Origin: Favolaschia claudopus
Taxonomy: Eukaryota; Basidiomycota; Agaricomycetes; Agaricales; Mycenaceae
Direction: 5' to 3'
Length of the DNA: 64,000 nt
Assembly: GCA_037176885.1 (NCBI GenBank)
Contig: JAWWNJ010000003.1
Location: 62,001 to 126,000, forward strand
Shown: one piece after another, positions 34,272-45,479 of the stretch
How positions within the stretch are numbered: position 1 is the stretch's first letter
Layout: every line of letters begins with the position of its first letter
Program-made: the position numbers and the translations under genes
Notes under the pieces: model-generated
The model's database searches: none
The model's input: the letters and a program-made list of their open reading frames with translations, nothing else
What the model was told of the DNA's origin: nothing

Positions 34272-34734
34272 TATATTCATCTTTCTAATACTTCTAATTC
34301 CCGTTTGTCTACGTGTTGATCTCTTTCGCCTTGCAGAGAGGGAGTGTGGGTATGTGCAGCAGTTACGGTCTGCTCGGCTTCAGAGCCTGTAGTCAAACAT
34401 GTACATCGTAGTCTACTTCCGGTAGATACGCGTAACGGATCAGGGCTTTTGGTGCGTCCATCTCAGAGACCGGTTTCCTTCGTGTACCGACAGAAGCAGC
34501 AGTCACAAGACAAAACAAAAGGTTCCCGCACGTGATAGCCACGTTCTTCACTTTTTTTTTCCTTTCCCAATCCAGGTTGGCTTACAGGCATAAATGGATC
34601 GCCAATTATTCCACGTGCATCTGTATGCCTTCAGTATCCTTAAAGATGTATGTTCCAGCACTGCGCACTGAGCCAATGACTGATGCTCAACAGAGTTGTG
34701 AATCTGAATGCAAAAGCTGCCGTCGTTGACGGCC

Positions 34735-35818
34735 ATGGAAGGGTATTGCGACGCCAACTCCCCAGTCTATGGCTACAAAGGACCACGACTCCAAAGCTAT
34801 CACGACTATGAGGAACCGCCACACGTTGATACTTCCCTCGTATGGTCAATTTGGGTGGATTCGCTCCCTCGTCGACAAGTTAGAGCGTTCAAGATTGGGC
34901 ATCAGCAGTACCATTTGTGGAGCCCAAACTCAAGCCAAGTCCCATTCTATCCGGGTCTGTGGGATCCATATGCCCTCAACTATATCCCTGTTCATCCCCG
35001 ATTGGATGGACACATTGGACCGGGAGACCCTACGGTCAATCCTCAGTATCCGGATCCGAAGCAACTATGGCTCCCTTTCATTGAGAGAGAGGCCCGGATT
35101 TAGATGAAGGCGACGCCGCATTCGTTAAAGTGCACGACGTCTGGAATTGTAACCCTCCCGGGCTTTCCGACGGGTTTATCCAATTGCTAAAACAGCAGCA
35201 TAAAGCAGCCAACAAAGAGATTACCCGACTTAAACTCACTCATTTCAATCTCCCTTCATCTGTACTCGACGCGGCATCCAGTGCCTGCTTTTGGTGCCCA
35301 GGCAACAATTTGGAATACCTGGAAAAAGTTGACGACTATGGTGATGCTGTTGACGAGGTCACAAAATGGCAGAGAGGCAAGTTTGTAGATTTCTTAAAAT
35401 GGTATCATTATTCATTGGCTTAGATCTGCGTATCAAGCGAGCATGGTGCGCCTACGCTGCGCTTTATCCTTCCTCCGACCACGCGCGTCACGATGCGAAT
35501 GACATGGTCTGTGGTTACGAGCTCTCCCAGCGTGATAAACGATGACTTTTCTAGATAAAGCGACTCGTACAGCAGTCTATACTACCTGCTGACGACGGAC
35601 GTATGGGCCTTTGGATCAACGGCGACAAGATTACAGAGCTAGACCTCTGCTGGTTTCTTTGTGAAGCTAAAGTTCCCTGCTTCGTCATACAGGAACTCAA
35701 AGCCCAGCAAAACAAGCCTCCAACTCGCCACCAAAAATTGCCCGACCCATCGTCTTCCTTTGTTGAGGGAACCATCATAGAGAAAAAGATTAAAAACGAG
35801 GAACCGGACATACTGTAG
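34735..35818 (+). pseudogene. Mushroom multi-copy hypothetical protein, split
   Basis: Three pieces on one strand: 34735-35103 (VYGYKGPRLQSY, RAFKIGHQQYHLWSP, VPFYPGLWD), 35100-35423 in another frame (HDVWNCNPPGLSDGFIQLLK, ending with DFLKWY) and 35603-35818 (GLWINGDKI, EAKVPCFVIQEL). I recall this set of motifs from unannotated multi-copy proteins in Agaricomycetes; function unknown. The frame change at about 35100 and the gap before 35603 suggest decay, or introns I could not place. Confidence 0.4.
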
Positions 35819-36719
35819 CATTTTGTATGGGGGGAACCAATTGCACCTCACAGTGTAACTCGAACAGCGTGTTTGCTTTCATCTGCTTCTTCCTACGTTC
35901 CCATCCTAGTGTGGACTCTCTGGTCCGCCTCTGCTGTCCAAACCGGGGGGCAAAAATCTAGCCACTCAAGAACGTTTTTCATATGGGTAGGTTAGGCGTT
36001 CGATCCGGCAGATGAACGAGGACCAGGGCCGGCGCTGAAGTCAAAGCAAACAGGTCACGAATTAGATGGAGCCGGCCGGTTGGCATCGCTCAAGCTGCTG
36101 TCGAGTAAAACAGGGCCCCGGGATTCGAATCATCCGGTCCTCGTCTGCTCCTATGTCAGGATATTAATTTGTTGGTTCGCATCATTCCGACTTCGGACAT
36201 TTCCTATCCATTGATACCTATCTACATTTATGTACTTCTCGTAGTTGAGTACAGTCTACAATCAATCACTCTTACTCTTAAAAGTTAACCCCCATCTTGA
36301 CCTCTGAGTCTTTCTCTCTTGTGCCACTCCGTGTGCTCCTGCACCTGCGCAGCTCTTGTTCCGATCGAGCTCTATCGGCTTCCAGCCACCTCGGTTTATA
36401 TTCTGATATCCTACGCCGGACCTACGACTTCTCCTATTCACTCGTCCTTGATGTCCCAGCGGATCCGCGACACTGTCCACAGCTCCCGCTTTCGTCTCGC
36501 CCAAGTGTGTGTCGGAAAATCCAGAATTCTCAGGCTCGATATCGTGATGTCTATTAGCTTGCCAAACCGTCTATCCATATGTATTCTAATTGGCCTAAAC
36601 ACTGATATTATATTCAATTTCGATGCACAGATGTACAACTTGTTGTGATTGAAAAATGGCAGAAAACTTGAAATAAGCTCCAAACAAACCTGCACCAAAC
36701 ATTATTATTGGATACGTAT

Positions 36720-37233
36720 TCACTGGTTTCTCTTGGTTCTTGGGCAAGTAGCTTTCAGATCAATGGACCTCGTCTATGGCATCTCTACAACAACGCGGTG
36801 TGGAACGGTGACGGTGACGGGCCTGTTCTCTCCCTGCACAAGAAAGCGGCAGACCGACGTGGGGTTGCGCTCCGCGAGGCCCTATCATGCGATGCGAGAC
36901 CACCTTCGGGCATACCGCTCCTCTCTTGATCTCAATTCTCCTCTGGGTGCAGCGTCTTGGGCTGCAGCACTCACAGAATTTTGGGTCCAGGGTCTCGAGG
37001 AGCTCCTCGTTCGGAACAAGAATAAATTCACGTGGCTTCTGGATACTTGCCGCTGCAAGCGGATTTCCAATGGCAAGGAAGTCATTAGCATTCACCTGGC
37101 TTGGACAAAGACGACGGGCGAACAAGGCGGCGAGTGTATTTTGCCCGCAGTCCCTGCGTCTGATTTAGATTTGTGTCTTATCTGGGCTTTCCGCAACCAC
37201 ACACGGATCAACCATTCTCCTCCACCAGATTAG
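36720..37233 (+). pseudogene. Tyrosine recombinase fragment (DIRS/Crypton type)
   Basis: Across one frame change at about 36885 the reading gives LWHLYNNAVWNGDGDGPV, then MRDHLRAYRSSLDLNSPLGA, AASWAAALTEFW and the IHLAWTKTTGEQGGECIL stretch. The WTKTT block and the preceding helices match fungal tyrosine recombinases of DIRS-like or Crypton elements. The catalytic R-H-R-Y end is not present after the stop at 37233. It lies tail to tail with the fragment at 37497-37790. Confidence 0.6.
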
Positions 37234-37496
37234 CGGTGGCCAAATACGAATATAATACGTCAAAAGGCTATCATATTCATATTTGTATTGTATTCACCTC
37301 AGGGCCGTATCGTACTCGTAGTATATCATATTCATATTCACAGGGCAGATTATGAATATATTCTCGACAGCTACTTGTTGTGAATTTTAATGAATCAGTG
37401 TAATCTATGCCGTCTGCAAGCCCCGACTTAAGCCACGCCTTCGTTACAAGCCACCAGACCATCGCGACGACCTGAGCGGTAAGCTTTGGGAAGCTT

Positions 37497-37790
37497 GTCG
37501 ATTGCCTTGCGCAATGCTTCCAGGTCATGACTCATCTTCGAGGGACGGCGAGCCCGCCATTGGTCGAGAGGAAGGGAAGCTCGTTTTTTCTTACAGGTGA
37601 TTGACACCTCCTCCAGAGGAATGCTGGGTGTCCATCCACGGCCAGAATCCTTCCCTCAAGCCGCACAAGACAGAACGAACGAAAGCCTGACGTGGATGGC
37701 GTCTTAGAAGATTCTCAAGACGTTCGACACGGATGACTTTCGGTATTTGGAAGAGGTGGTATTTCCGTAGCAAGTTCATCTTCGAACTCG
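37497..37790 (-). pseudogene. Retroelement Pol-upstream fragment (DIRS-like)
   Basis: The minus-strand reading has IRVERLENLLRRHPRQAFV and SVLCGLREGFWPW, a block that precedes the reverse transcriptase in mushroom retroelements with tyrosine recombinases. The frame breaks at about 37590 and the RT core is missing. Just upstream (37827-37884) lies a splice-acceptor-like module also found in the LTRs at 40.6, 45.1 and 47.3 kb. Confidence 0.5.
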
Positions 37791-38097
37791 TGCGCAGAGG
37801 GTCGAGGTAGAGGTTCGTCGATCTAAGTGAACGACTGTATTAATACCTGTAGAAATATAGACTACACAACAGTAAGTAAAAGTCCGGATCCATGATCTTC
37901 AGGGCCGAATTGCCTGGAAAATGAGAGCTCGAGCCGTGCCCAATGCTGGAGTTTTCCGTTCCTCCAGACGCAATAGAAAACTCAAGCGTAGATAAGCATC
38001 TGGATAGCCTTCATCTTGGGACAATTCATGGGCACCTCCTGCTTGGATCCGCGAAAGAGACTTTATAAACTCGAAGAAATCGCGTGAGGTTTTGAAT

Positions 38098-38767
38098 GTC
38101 GGAAAATCCGAAAATGCCTGACATGCCCGAATATGCGCGCATATGCGCCGATCAGGCCGTCAGCTCGGAGGGGGTCTGATACCTGGCAGAAAGGGCCGAT
38201 AGCCCCTTATCAGCTCGTCAGTCTGACCGCGAGTTATCTGTACTGACCGGTGCTGTTACACACTGATCAGCTTGTGCTCGCCGTAATTAACAAAAGTCTT
38301 CCACCCCTCGCTTGAAGGGTTATTACAAGTGCTACTTTTTCAATTGCTTTACCTTACGTTAGTATTCTGGTTATTTTAATGAGGTTATAATTCTAAATAC
38401 ACAATTTATTTTCTAACACTTGAGTTCACTTCTATGTTAGGTGTGGAGCACGACTGCGTCATACAGTGGAAACGTTGGAAGGTCATGACCTGAACCATGT
38501 ACCTTGCTTGGACGACCTTTGGCTGGGCCATTTTACCAGTTCTAGATGGTTTTGCACCTTTTTTTCGCGCGGAAAATGTACCAAGCAACCGTGGGAGAGG
38601 TGACACTTGCCTGCCGAGTTGAACTTTTCAGTCAAATGTGGTAGAATTTTCCCCTGCGCTGACGAGAGCTGATATGGAGCTGATAAGTGCTGATCAGCCT
38701 CCCCCCGGAATCTGACCAGGCCTGATAGGTCGGTAAGTACTGATCAGGTATTTTCGGATTTTCCGAC
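38098..38767. mobile_element. Inverted-repeat element (670 bp)
   Basis: The ends GTCGGAAAATCCGAAAATGC and GTATTTTCGGATTTTCCGAC are inverted repeats. Subterminal copies of CTGATCAG/CTGATAAG-type motifs occur on both sides. No ORF and no clear target duplication. Superfamily unknown. Confidence 0.7.
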
Positions 38768-39105
38768 AAAAGAGTCGCGTGAATGGATCGCGTGAAGTTT
38801 ATGTGTGCGACATGACCTATAGACAACCTATAGAGCAATGCGAAGAAAATAATCAGCTCTTTGAAATGTAACGGAAGAAAATACAGGCAAGCTCGCGCCG
38901 TAGGCTCCCAGTTATTATGCTCCGAGTTCGGCGTGCTATCCTCGCCGGCGTAGAACTGAGAGGCGAATGCCGGCGGATGCTGAAAGCTTTGTCAGGAAAT
39001 GAATGTCTGTCTGATCGACTTGTTATGATCACGAGGGGGGCGCGTGTCCGACCAGAGGATATCCTACGCGGTGGCAGCATGCAGAAAGGAGAAATCAGGG
39101 GTTTA

Positions 39106-39345
39106 CACTGTAGAGAGCCGGAACAGCCGCGCGTGCGCTGGCTCATTCGGCCGTGGCATGGGGCCATCCTGACCGCGCGATCACGGTCGGCATGACTTTG
39201 CCCGCACGGCCATCTCAGCTGCGTTATGGCCAATTTCGCGGTCAACCTGGCTGCGCTACCACAGCCAGCGCGACCGTGGCCCACAGTCAGTGTAGCCGCG
39301 CCTTCACAGTCAGCCTAGCAGTACCCTCACAGTCATTGTACTCTT
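39106..39345. repeat. CACTA-like terminus with subterminal repeat array (left)
   Basis: Starts CACTGTAGAGAG and continues with repeated GACCGTGG/CCACAGTC/CGCGGTCA-type motifs in both orientations over about 240 bases. The mirror image is found at 49677-50029, ending CTCTCTACAGTG. CACTG tips plus dense subterminal motifs are typical of CACTA elements. Confidence 0.55.
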
Positions 39346-40620
39346 TGGTTGCGCTCGATCCAATTCGTGATAAAATCTTGTATTACTATTCAATCTACAT
39401 ACTACTACTACCCCCAAGCTGTACTATAGACCATTATACCCCTGCAATTGATAATCCTCACAATCCTAGCAAAGGGAATCAGTTAGGGAACTTCCATGAG
39501 CTACCCACTCACTGGCCGAGCAAATATCCTCTAAGACCACGCCCGACGCGCCGTCTCCTATCCAACTCCATATCAGAATCGTAAAAGTATTCACCATTGC
39601 ACAGCACTCACCTAGACACGTTTTTGGTGAATCTATGACATATCTCAGAATCATATTCGTCGCTCGATGTGACGGCACTTAGCTGTAACCAAACCACATA
39701 TTGTTCACGAAATCTAAGTGTCAAGTGGGAGTGAGGTCAGCGAGATTCTCCTCTAGGTAATGATGCACCTTTTTGAATGGTGCGCGTCGTCCCGTTGTTT
39801 CGCAATATGAGTGGGGGCGGAATCAGCGAGGTTCTCTTACAGACGACAATGTACCTTTTATTACTGGCGCGCATAATGAGCTGGTGCTGTCCACCATATG
39901 TTAGCTATTGTATATACTATATCTTATATCTTACATACCTTCGAAGGTCCAAATTCATGTCGACCGATCTATCCAAAGAAATTCCCGTTAGCAAGCGACA
40001 TAACAGAACAAGTGTTCGCGATACCTGTAGAATCCTACCTTAGCTTCAACTGGGCCGCAAAGCCGACCTATACGAAACTCACGAGAGTGAAGCCGGCACC
40101 GTCTTGAGAGTCACCCCAGAAGTCACTCAATAAATCAGTGCTGATAAATGTATGGCGAAGCGACTCACCGCGCACGTCGATTTCGCTCGTTCTACTAGAT
40201 TGGATGCTGACTTGCTGAATTTTAGAGTCGAGACTGCGCGTTTGATGGCGCGAGGCGGGGACTTAGGTGTTGTCCGGTCAGAAGACGGTGGGGTCGGGAT
40301 AGTTGGTGGCGGCGGGAGACGAAGGGGTGGTGATGGCGAGAGAAGCGCGGGGGATTGCGGTCGCGTGGGAAACGGCGTTGAGAGAGCAGCGAAGAGGGAG
40401 TAGCGGGAGCGCCGTGTCGAGGGCTTGAGGGGCAGGATTGGTGGAGATCGGAAACGAGCGAATGGCGGCGGTGTGGGGCTTGGATGGAGGATTTGAGGTA
40501 GAAGGCGGAGTGTTGGCGAGGAAGGCAGCGGTGTCAAAGCCTGATTGACGACATGCTGTCAAGTTCCCTTGGGGACGATGGCGGCGGGCGGCGGTAGCGA
40601 ATAGGAGTTGGGTGGGATTG
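39346..40620. other. No supported gene
   Basis: Pro/Ser-rich ORFs at 40127-40676 on the minus strand overlap in two frames and look compositional. They flank the copia insertion and may once have been continuous with the ORF at 45480-46547. Confidence 0.35.
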
Positions 40621-40625
40621 CGAGG

Positions 40626-40933
40626 TAACAGAATCTGAAAATGCGCGGAAGGCGCAATAACCTCAGTCTCCCGCAATGTGGGATGAAAGACTGTATATTA
40701 AATACCTGAAAATGCGCGGAAGGCGCAATAACTACACAATGAGTAAGTAAATACAAGTAGGTAGATAGATAGAGAACTCACCCTCAGTCTCCCGCAATGT
40801 GGGATGAAAGACTGAGGGTGGTGGACAGACGAGCACGGTTTATATGTAAGAACAAGGCTGTATGATAAGTATCAGATATCTATCAAGGGCCGGAGCGGCG
40901 GGGCGGCTACCCGGAATAATTCATATTCTGACA
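40626..40933 (-). repeat. Copia 3' LTR
   Basis: Holds a TATA-like 'catataaacc', then exon-like unit E (40782-40814), a 50-base GT-AG intron (40732-40781, minus strand GTGAGT...GTAG), unit P (40706-40731), the linker GTATTTAATATA, then E (40661-40693) joined directly to P (40635-40660). E contains a hairpin (CAGTCT...AGACTG). See findings. Confidence 0.9.
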
Positions 40934-43900
40934 CCCCCACTCGACCCAGGCCGTAGTCCCATAGATAGACAGAATTTGGAGTGCTTGTCATGAGATAAAG
41001 GTTTTGTGAAAATATCCGCCACCATTTCATCTGTAGGATACCACAAGACAATACATTCTCCGGTGCGAACCAAGTCATCACGGACAAAATGATATTTTCT
41101 TTGTATATGCTGAGTCCTAGCGCGGTATTGTGGATCCTGGGACAGAATAATGGCAGCTCGATTATCACATCTCAACTCAGTGGGATTTCTCTGATGTTGA
41201 CCTAGTTCGTCAAAAAAGGATCTTAACCATGCTAGATGTTGTCCTGCATTTGCAAGTCCAATGTATTCACTCTCAGTAGAAGATAGAGCGACCATGGATT
41301 GCCGACGGCTAGACCATCCGATTGCTCCAGAGTTGACAATGAACACATAACCAGAAGTAGAACGAGATGTATCTCTGTCTCCATTCCAATTGGCATCACT
41401 GTATCCCAGAAATTGCATGTCCATGCTGATGTCAGCCCCGTTGTATACAAGTTCCCAATGACGGGTGCCTTTGAGGTATCGAAGAAGTCGTTTTGCTGCT
41501 GCCCAATGAATTCTCTTTGGCTTTGCACTAAATCGACCAAGTACTCCTACACTGTATGCAAGATCTGGTCGAGTACCTAGCATGGCATACATGGCAGACC
41601 CGATTACACTTTGATATGGAACAATAGATCCACCTTCGACAATAGCCATATGGGTAATGATACTGTCGTCATCAGGGTCATTCTCTGTGAGCGGGGTTCC
41701 AGTAGACATAGGTGTGAATACAGGTTTGCAGTCTGTCATGCCATAGCGAGAAAGGACTTTGTCAATATACTAGAGACTTTGCGGTAGCCACCGGTGGCTA
41801 TCCGAGGCCAATTTTTCTCGAGACCGGATGACAGCCTCCGGGTGAATTAGCCACTGTTTGTTCTACCCATTCACGGGATGCTAGGGTGGCTAACTTGAGC
41901 GGGAGGCTCAAAAAACTATTGCACACGAAGAGCCACAAATAGCCACCGGTGGCTTCCGCAAAGTCTCTACTGACGCTGGTTCAGTGCAATGGGGCGCTTC
42001 TTACGGTTTCGAACGATCTCGATCCCAAGGAGGTATTTGGCTGGACCTAGGTCCCGCAGCTTAAAAGTAGATGAAAGCATTCTTCTGACTTTGGAAGAGA
42101 ATTCTTTAGAAGTTGCAGCAACAAGAAGATCATCAACATAGACCACAACAAAACAAGTCTGTTTGCCTTCTTTATAAACATAAAGGCAGGTCTCTGAATT
42201 CAAGCGATGAAATCCGAGTTTTAGAATCTCTGTATCAAAAGTCCTGTTCCAAGTTCTCCCAGCTTGTTTAAGACCATACAATGAACACTTGATGGTGGAG
42301 CTCCCCTATTTGATGGATGGACAATAGACGGCGGATCAGCCTGACTTAGATTATCCCCCACTGAACCTGGTATCGGGTGAGGCAAAGTGTCCAGTTCACC
42401 ATCATCGTCATCATCACCATAATATGGGGTAGACCTCTTCCGCAGTGTCTGAGCAAAATCCTCATATTCTTTCCTAGATGTAGCAGGTGCCTCAAGCTTT
42501 GGTTCTATAGGTGAATCAAGTTCCTGGTCATCAAACCGAACATGCCTAGATGTGATGGTTTCACCATAAGAACCATCTTTGTTGATTACTAGCAAGTCAT
42601 ACGCTTTACTGTTTTCATGGTAGCCAACAAAGATGCAACGCTTTGCTTTATCGCCAAATTTCTGCTTGTGACGCTTTTCTTTAGGAATCAGAGGATAAGC
42701 TCTACAGCCAAAGGGATGCAGGTGTCGTATGTTTATTGGACGGTCAAAAAGTTTCTCATGAGGGATCTCAAATTCCTGTGCTGAAGTAGGTGTTCTATTC
42801 ACAGTATAACCAGCTGCTTTCATTGCTAAGACCCAAAATTTACGAGGAAGGCGTGAGGCGATCAACATAGTTGTAGCTCTGGAAACAAGTGTTTGATTCA
42901 TTCGCTCTGCTACTCCGTTTTGCTCTGGAGTGTAAGGTGCTGTTGTTTCATGGATGATGCCTAGACGTTTGAATTCTGTTTCCATTTGATGAGACGTAAA
43001 TTCACCACCCCCATCTGTGCGAAAGAATCGAGTCCAGCCCTCACAGAATTCCCAATTAGCAATTTGAGCACGAAAATGTGCCTCAGTAGATTTTCGCCAT
43101 TCTTTGAGTTTTGAATAGACTTGGGATTTCTTTTGGGCAAATAGAATCCACACCTCAGAGGAATGATGATCTATAAGGACCACCCAGTAGCGTATTCCAC
43201 CTGGGCCTTCAGGCGTTACTGGACCACCAACATCAGATGATACAATATCTAAAGGACCACGAGCTTTGGTTTGACTTTTGGAAAACGGTAATTTCTTCAT
43301 TTTCCCAAGAACACAGGGTTCACAGAATTTGGGGATTACTGTCAAGGATGTAATTTCACCAAGTCGGCCTTTAGCAACAGATTTCTGTAAAAGTTGGAAA
43401 TTTGTATGACCAGATATTCGATGAAGGTGATTGATATCCATAGCAAATAGTGCATGTGGATCTTCACTCAAAGGAGTATAGACAATGTGGTACAGTCCCT
43501 TCCGATGCTTAGCTTCAATCATTCTTTGCCCTTTTGGGTTTCGAACAATGCAGCTATCTGCTTCGAACATGCAATTGTATCCCTTTTTAGCCATTTGTTG
43601 TACTGAGACAAGTGTGATACCAAAGGATGGGACATGTAATGCACGTAGAGAGACATCAGACATCCCTCGCTTTGTTTTGCAAGATAGACGGATGGTTCCA
43701 GTTCCAACTGCATCACAATATGTGTCATTACCAAGCCTCACCCTTTTTGGTGGATTGAGTACTTTATAAGAACCTGTCTCAAACCATGCCTCATTTGGTG
43801 TCATGGTAGTAGAAGCCCCAGAGTCAATTACCACAGCTTTGGATGAAGGGTTTGCATCACTCAAAAGATAAGCAGACATAGCAGCATAAGATTTCTGGGA

Positions 43901-44869
43901 AACAACAGGTACAGCTAAGTGTCCATGTTCGGAATTATCGGAATCAGATTCAGAATCTGTAGTAGCAGAGGCATTTGCCTTGTCACGGCGCTTTCTAGGT
44001 CTCGCTTTCTCAGACTTCTGCTTGTCATTCTTCTTTGAGTCCTTTGATCCCTGCGCTAGATTCTTCAACTGATAGCAGTTATCGGAAGTATGAGATTTGT
44101 TTTGTCCATGTATAAGGCAATGTTTATCGCCCTTGGGAGATGCCTTTCCTTTGCCAGGGTTTGTGGATTTAGCAGCTAGAGCAGTGTCGTCGCTGTTCTC
44201 ACTCTTTGGCAGTTTACCAAGAGTAATCAGGCGAGCACGAGCTTTATCCCAAGTTATGCCTGTACCAAGAGAGGACACAATGTTCCCTTTAATGCCTGTC
44301 CAGTAGCTATCATCTGGTAGAGTGCTGAGCAGAATGAGAGGCTGAAGCTCTGGGGGGAATGGAAATTCCAGGCGTGCAAGCCTATCAAAACAGGTCTTGA
44401 TAGCAGCTACATGAGAAAGAATCTTGTTGCGATCCATGAGCTCTGGTTCGCCTTCAATAACAAGCTTGGTGCTAAAAAGTTCTGCTAGAACACCCATTGC
44501 AGAATCGGCACGATTTTCTGCTTCAAAGCGCTGGCGCAGTTTGGCCCAGAGAATTCCAGCATTAGATTCGTTGACATACTCTGTGCGCAGTTCTGCTGAA
44601 AGAAGCTTCTGAATGACACCTAAAGCACGGCTATTACGTTCGCCAGGGGCATCCTTGAAAGCTACTCCAGCAACAGGAGCTGTGGCAGGCAGAGGAGTGA
44701 CGGCAGCAGCAGCAACAGAGGCATCAGCTGCATTTGCAGCGAGGATAACAGATTCAAGCAGAGTGTAGACTCCCTGTAGGCGCAGTTCCACTGTAGCATT
44801 AACATGAAAAATCGGCCAGTCTTCTGCTCCGGAAAGCTCAGAAGAAGCCGAGTTTGCTGCAGTTGACAT
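40934..44869 (-). pseudogene. Copia Gag-Pol, internal deletion and MITE insertion
   Basis: The ATG at 44869 (MSTAANSASS) starts a long frame to about 42300: Gag (about 260 residues), a zinc-knuckle-like CLIHGQNKSHTSDNC, protease VVIDSGASTTM, integrase with an HHCC zinc finger (H-x-H ... FCEPC), catalytic Asp in SSDVGG, Asp in FRTDGGGEF and Glu in QNGVAERMN. The frame then breaks at about 42300: the first half of RT is deleted and the reading resumes in another frame with SLYGLKQAGRTWN and the catalytic YVDD block (VVYVDDLLVA). A 195-base MITE splits the following RNase H region; after it, YIDKVLSRYGM to the stop at 40921 contains the RNase H blocks (ALSSTESEYIGLANAGQHLAW). It cannot retrotranspose alone, because the polymerase fingers and palm are missing. 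Confidence 0.9.
41773..41967. mobile_element. TA-flanked MITE inside copia pol (195 bp)
   Basis: The ends GAGACTTTGCGG.AGCCACCG are inverted repeats over about 30 bases, flanked by TA (41771-41772, 41968-41969). Removing it and one TA rejoins the copia reading frame exactly (NQRQ followed by YIDK), so the boundaries are sure. Confidence 0.92.
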
Positions 44870-45044
44870 TGTGTGAGAAGTCCGAGGTGAGATAACCGGA
44901 GTCCGAGGGAATTTCGGCAACAGGTCGTGTGATTGATTGATTGATACAAGTCTGTGCTTGTGATGCTTCGAGCTCTGATGAGCGAGCAGGTGAGTCTTCC
45001 AATAGGTACGTCTTCAGAGAGCTAGCGCTCGGTGGCCCATAACC

Positions 45045-45354
45045 TAACAGAATCTGAAAATGCGCGGAAGGCGCAATAACCTCAGTCTCCCGCAATGTGG
45101 GATGAAAGACTGTATATTAAATACCTGAAAATGCGCGGAAGGCGCAATAACTACACAATGAGTAAGTAAATATAAGTAGGTAGATAGATAGAGAACTCAC
45201 CCTCAGTCTCCCGCAATGTGGGATGAAAGACTGAGGGTGGTGGACAGACGAGCACGGTTTATATGTAAGAAAACAAGGCTGTACGATAAGTATCAGATAT
45301 CTATCAAGGGCCGGAGCGGCGGGGCGGCTACCCGGAATAATTCATATTCTGACA
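45045..45354 (-). repeat. Copia 5' LTR
   Basis: Same architecture as the other LTR, with E at 45080-45112 and 45201-45233, P at 45054-45079 and 45125-45150, and the intron at 45151-45200. A few substitutions and a 2-base length difference from the 3' LTR. The promoter of the element lies here. Confidence 0.9.
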
Positions 45355-45479
45355 CGAGGTAGGCGGTAGTTGGGCTGAGGAACGGCGGCGAGGTAGACGT
45401 AGCGTAGAGTAGACACAGGGAACGTGGGGGAACGTGGCGGCGGGGCGTCAGCGTCGTCATAGAGAGAGGGAGGTAAGGG

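Larger units (their letters stand above)
40626..45354 (-). mobile_element. Ty1/copia LTR retrotransposon (4.73 kb), defective
   Basis: LTRs at 40626-40933 and 45045-45354 differ at only a few positions. 5-base TSD CGAGG (40621-40625, 45355-45359). Read on the minus strand, each LTR begins TGTCAGAATATG and ends GATTCTGTTA. Next to the 5' LTR the leader reads GGTTATGGGCC, complementary to the anticodon-loop region of initiator tRNA-Met, as in Drosophila copia. Internal: gag-pol with a deletion in RT and a MITE at 41773-41967. Low LTR divergence means a recent insertion. Confidence 0.93.

Noticed and set aside
36000..36150. tRNA-like segment with GGGATTCGAATCA
   Set aside because: Only a box-B-like match; no pairing acceptor stem or D-arm was found, and a nearby inverted repeat explains the symmetry.
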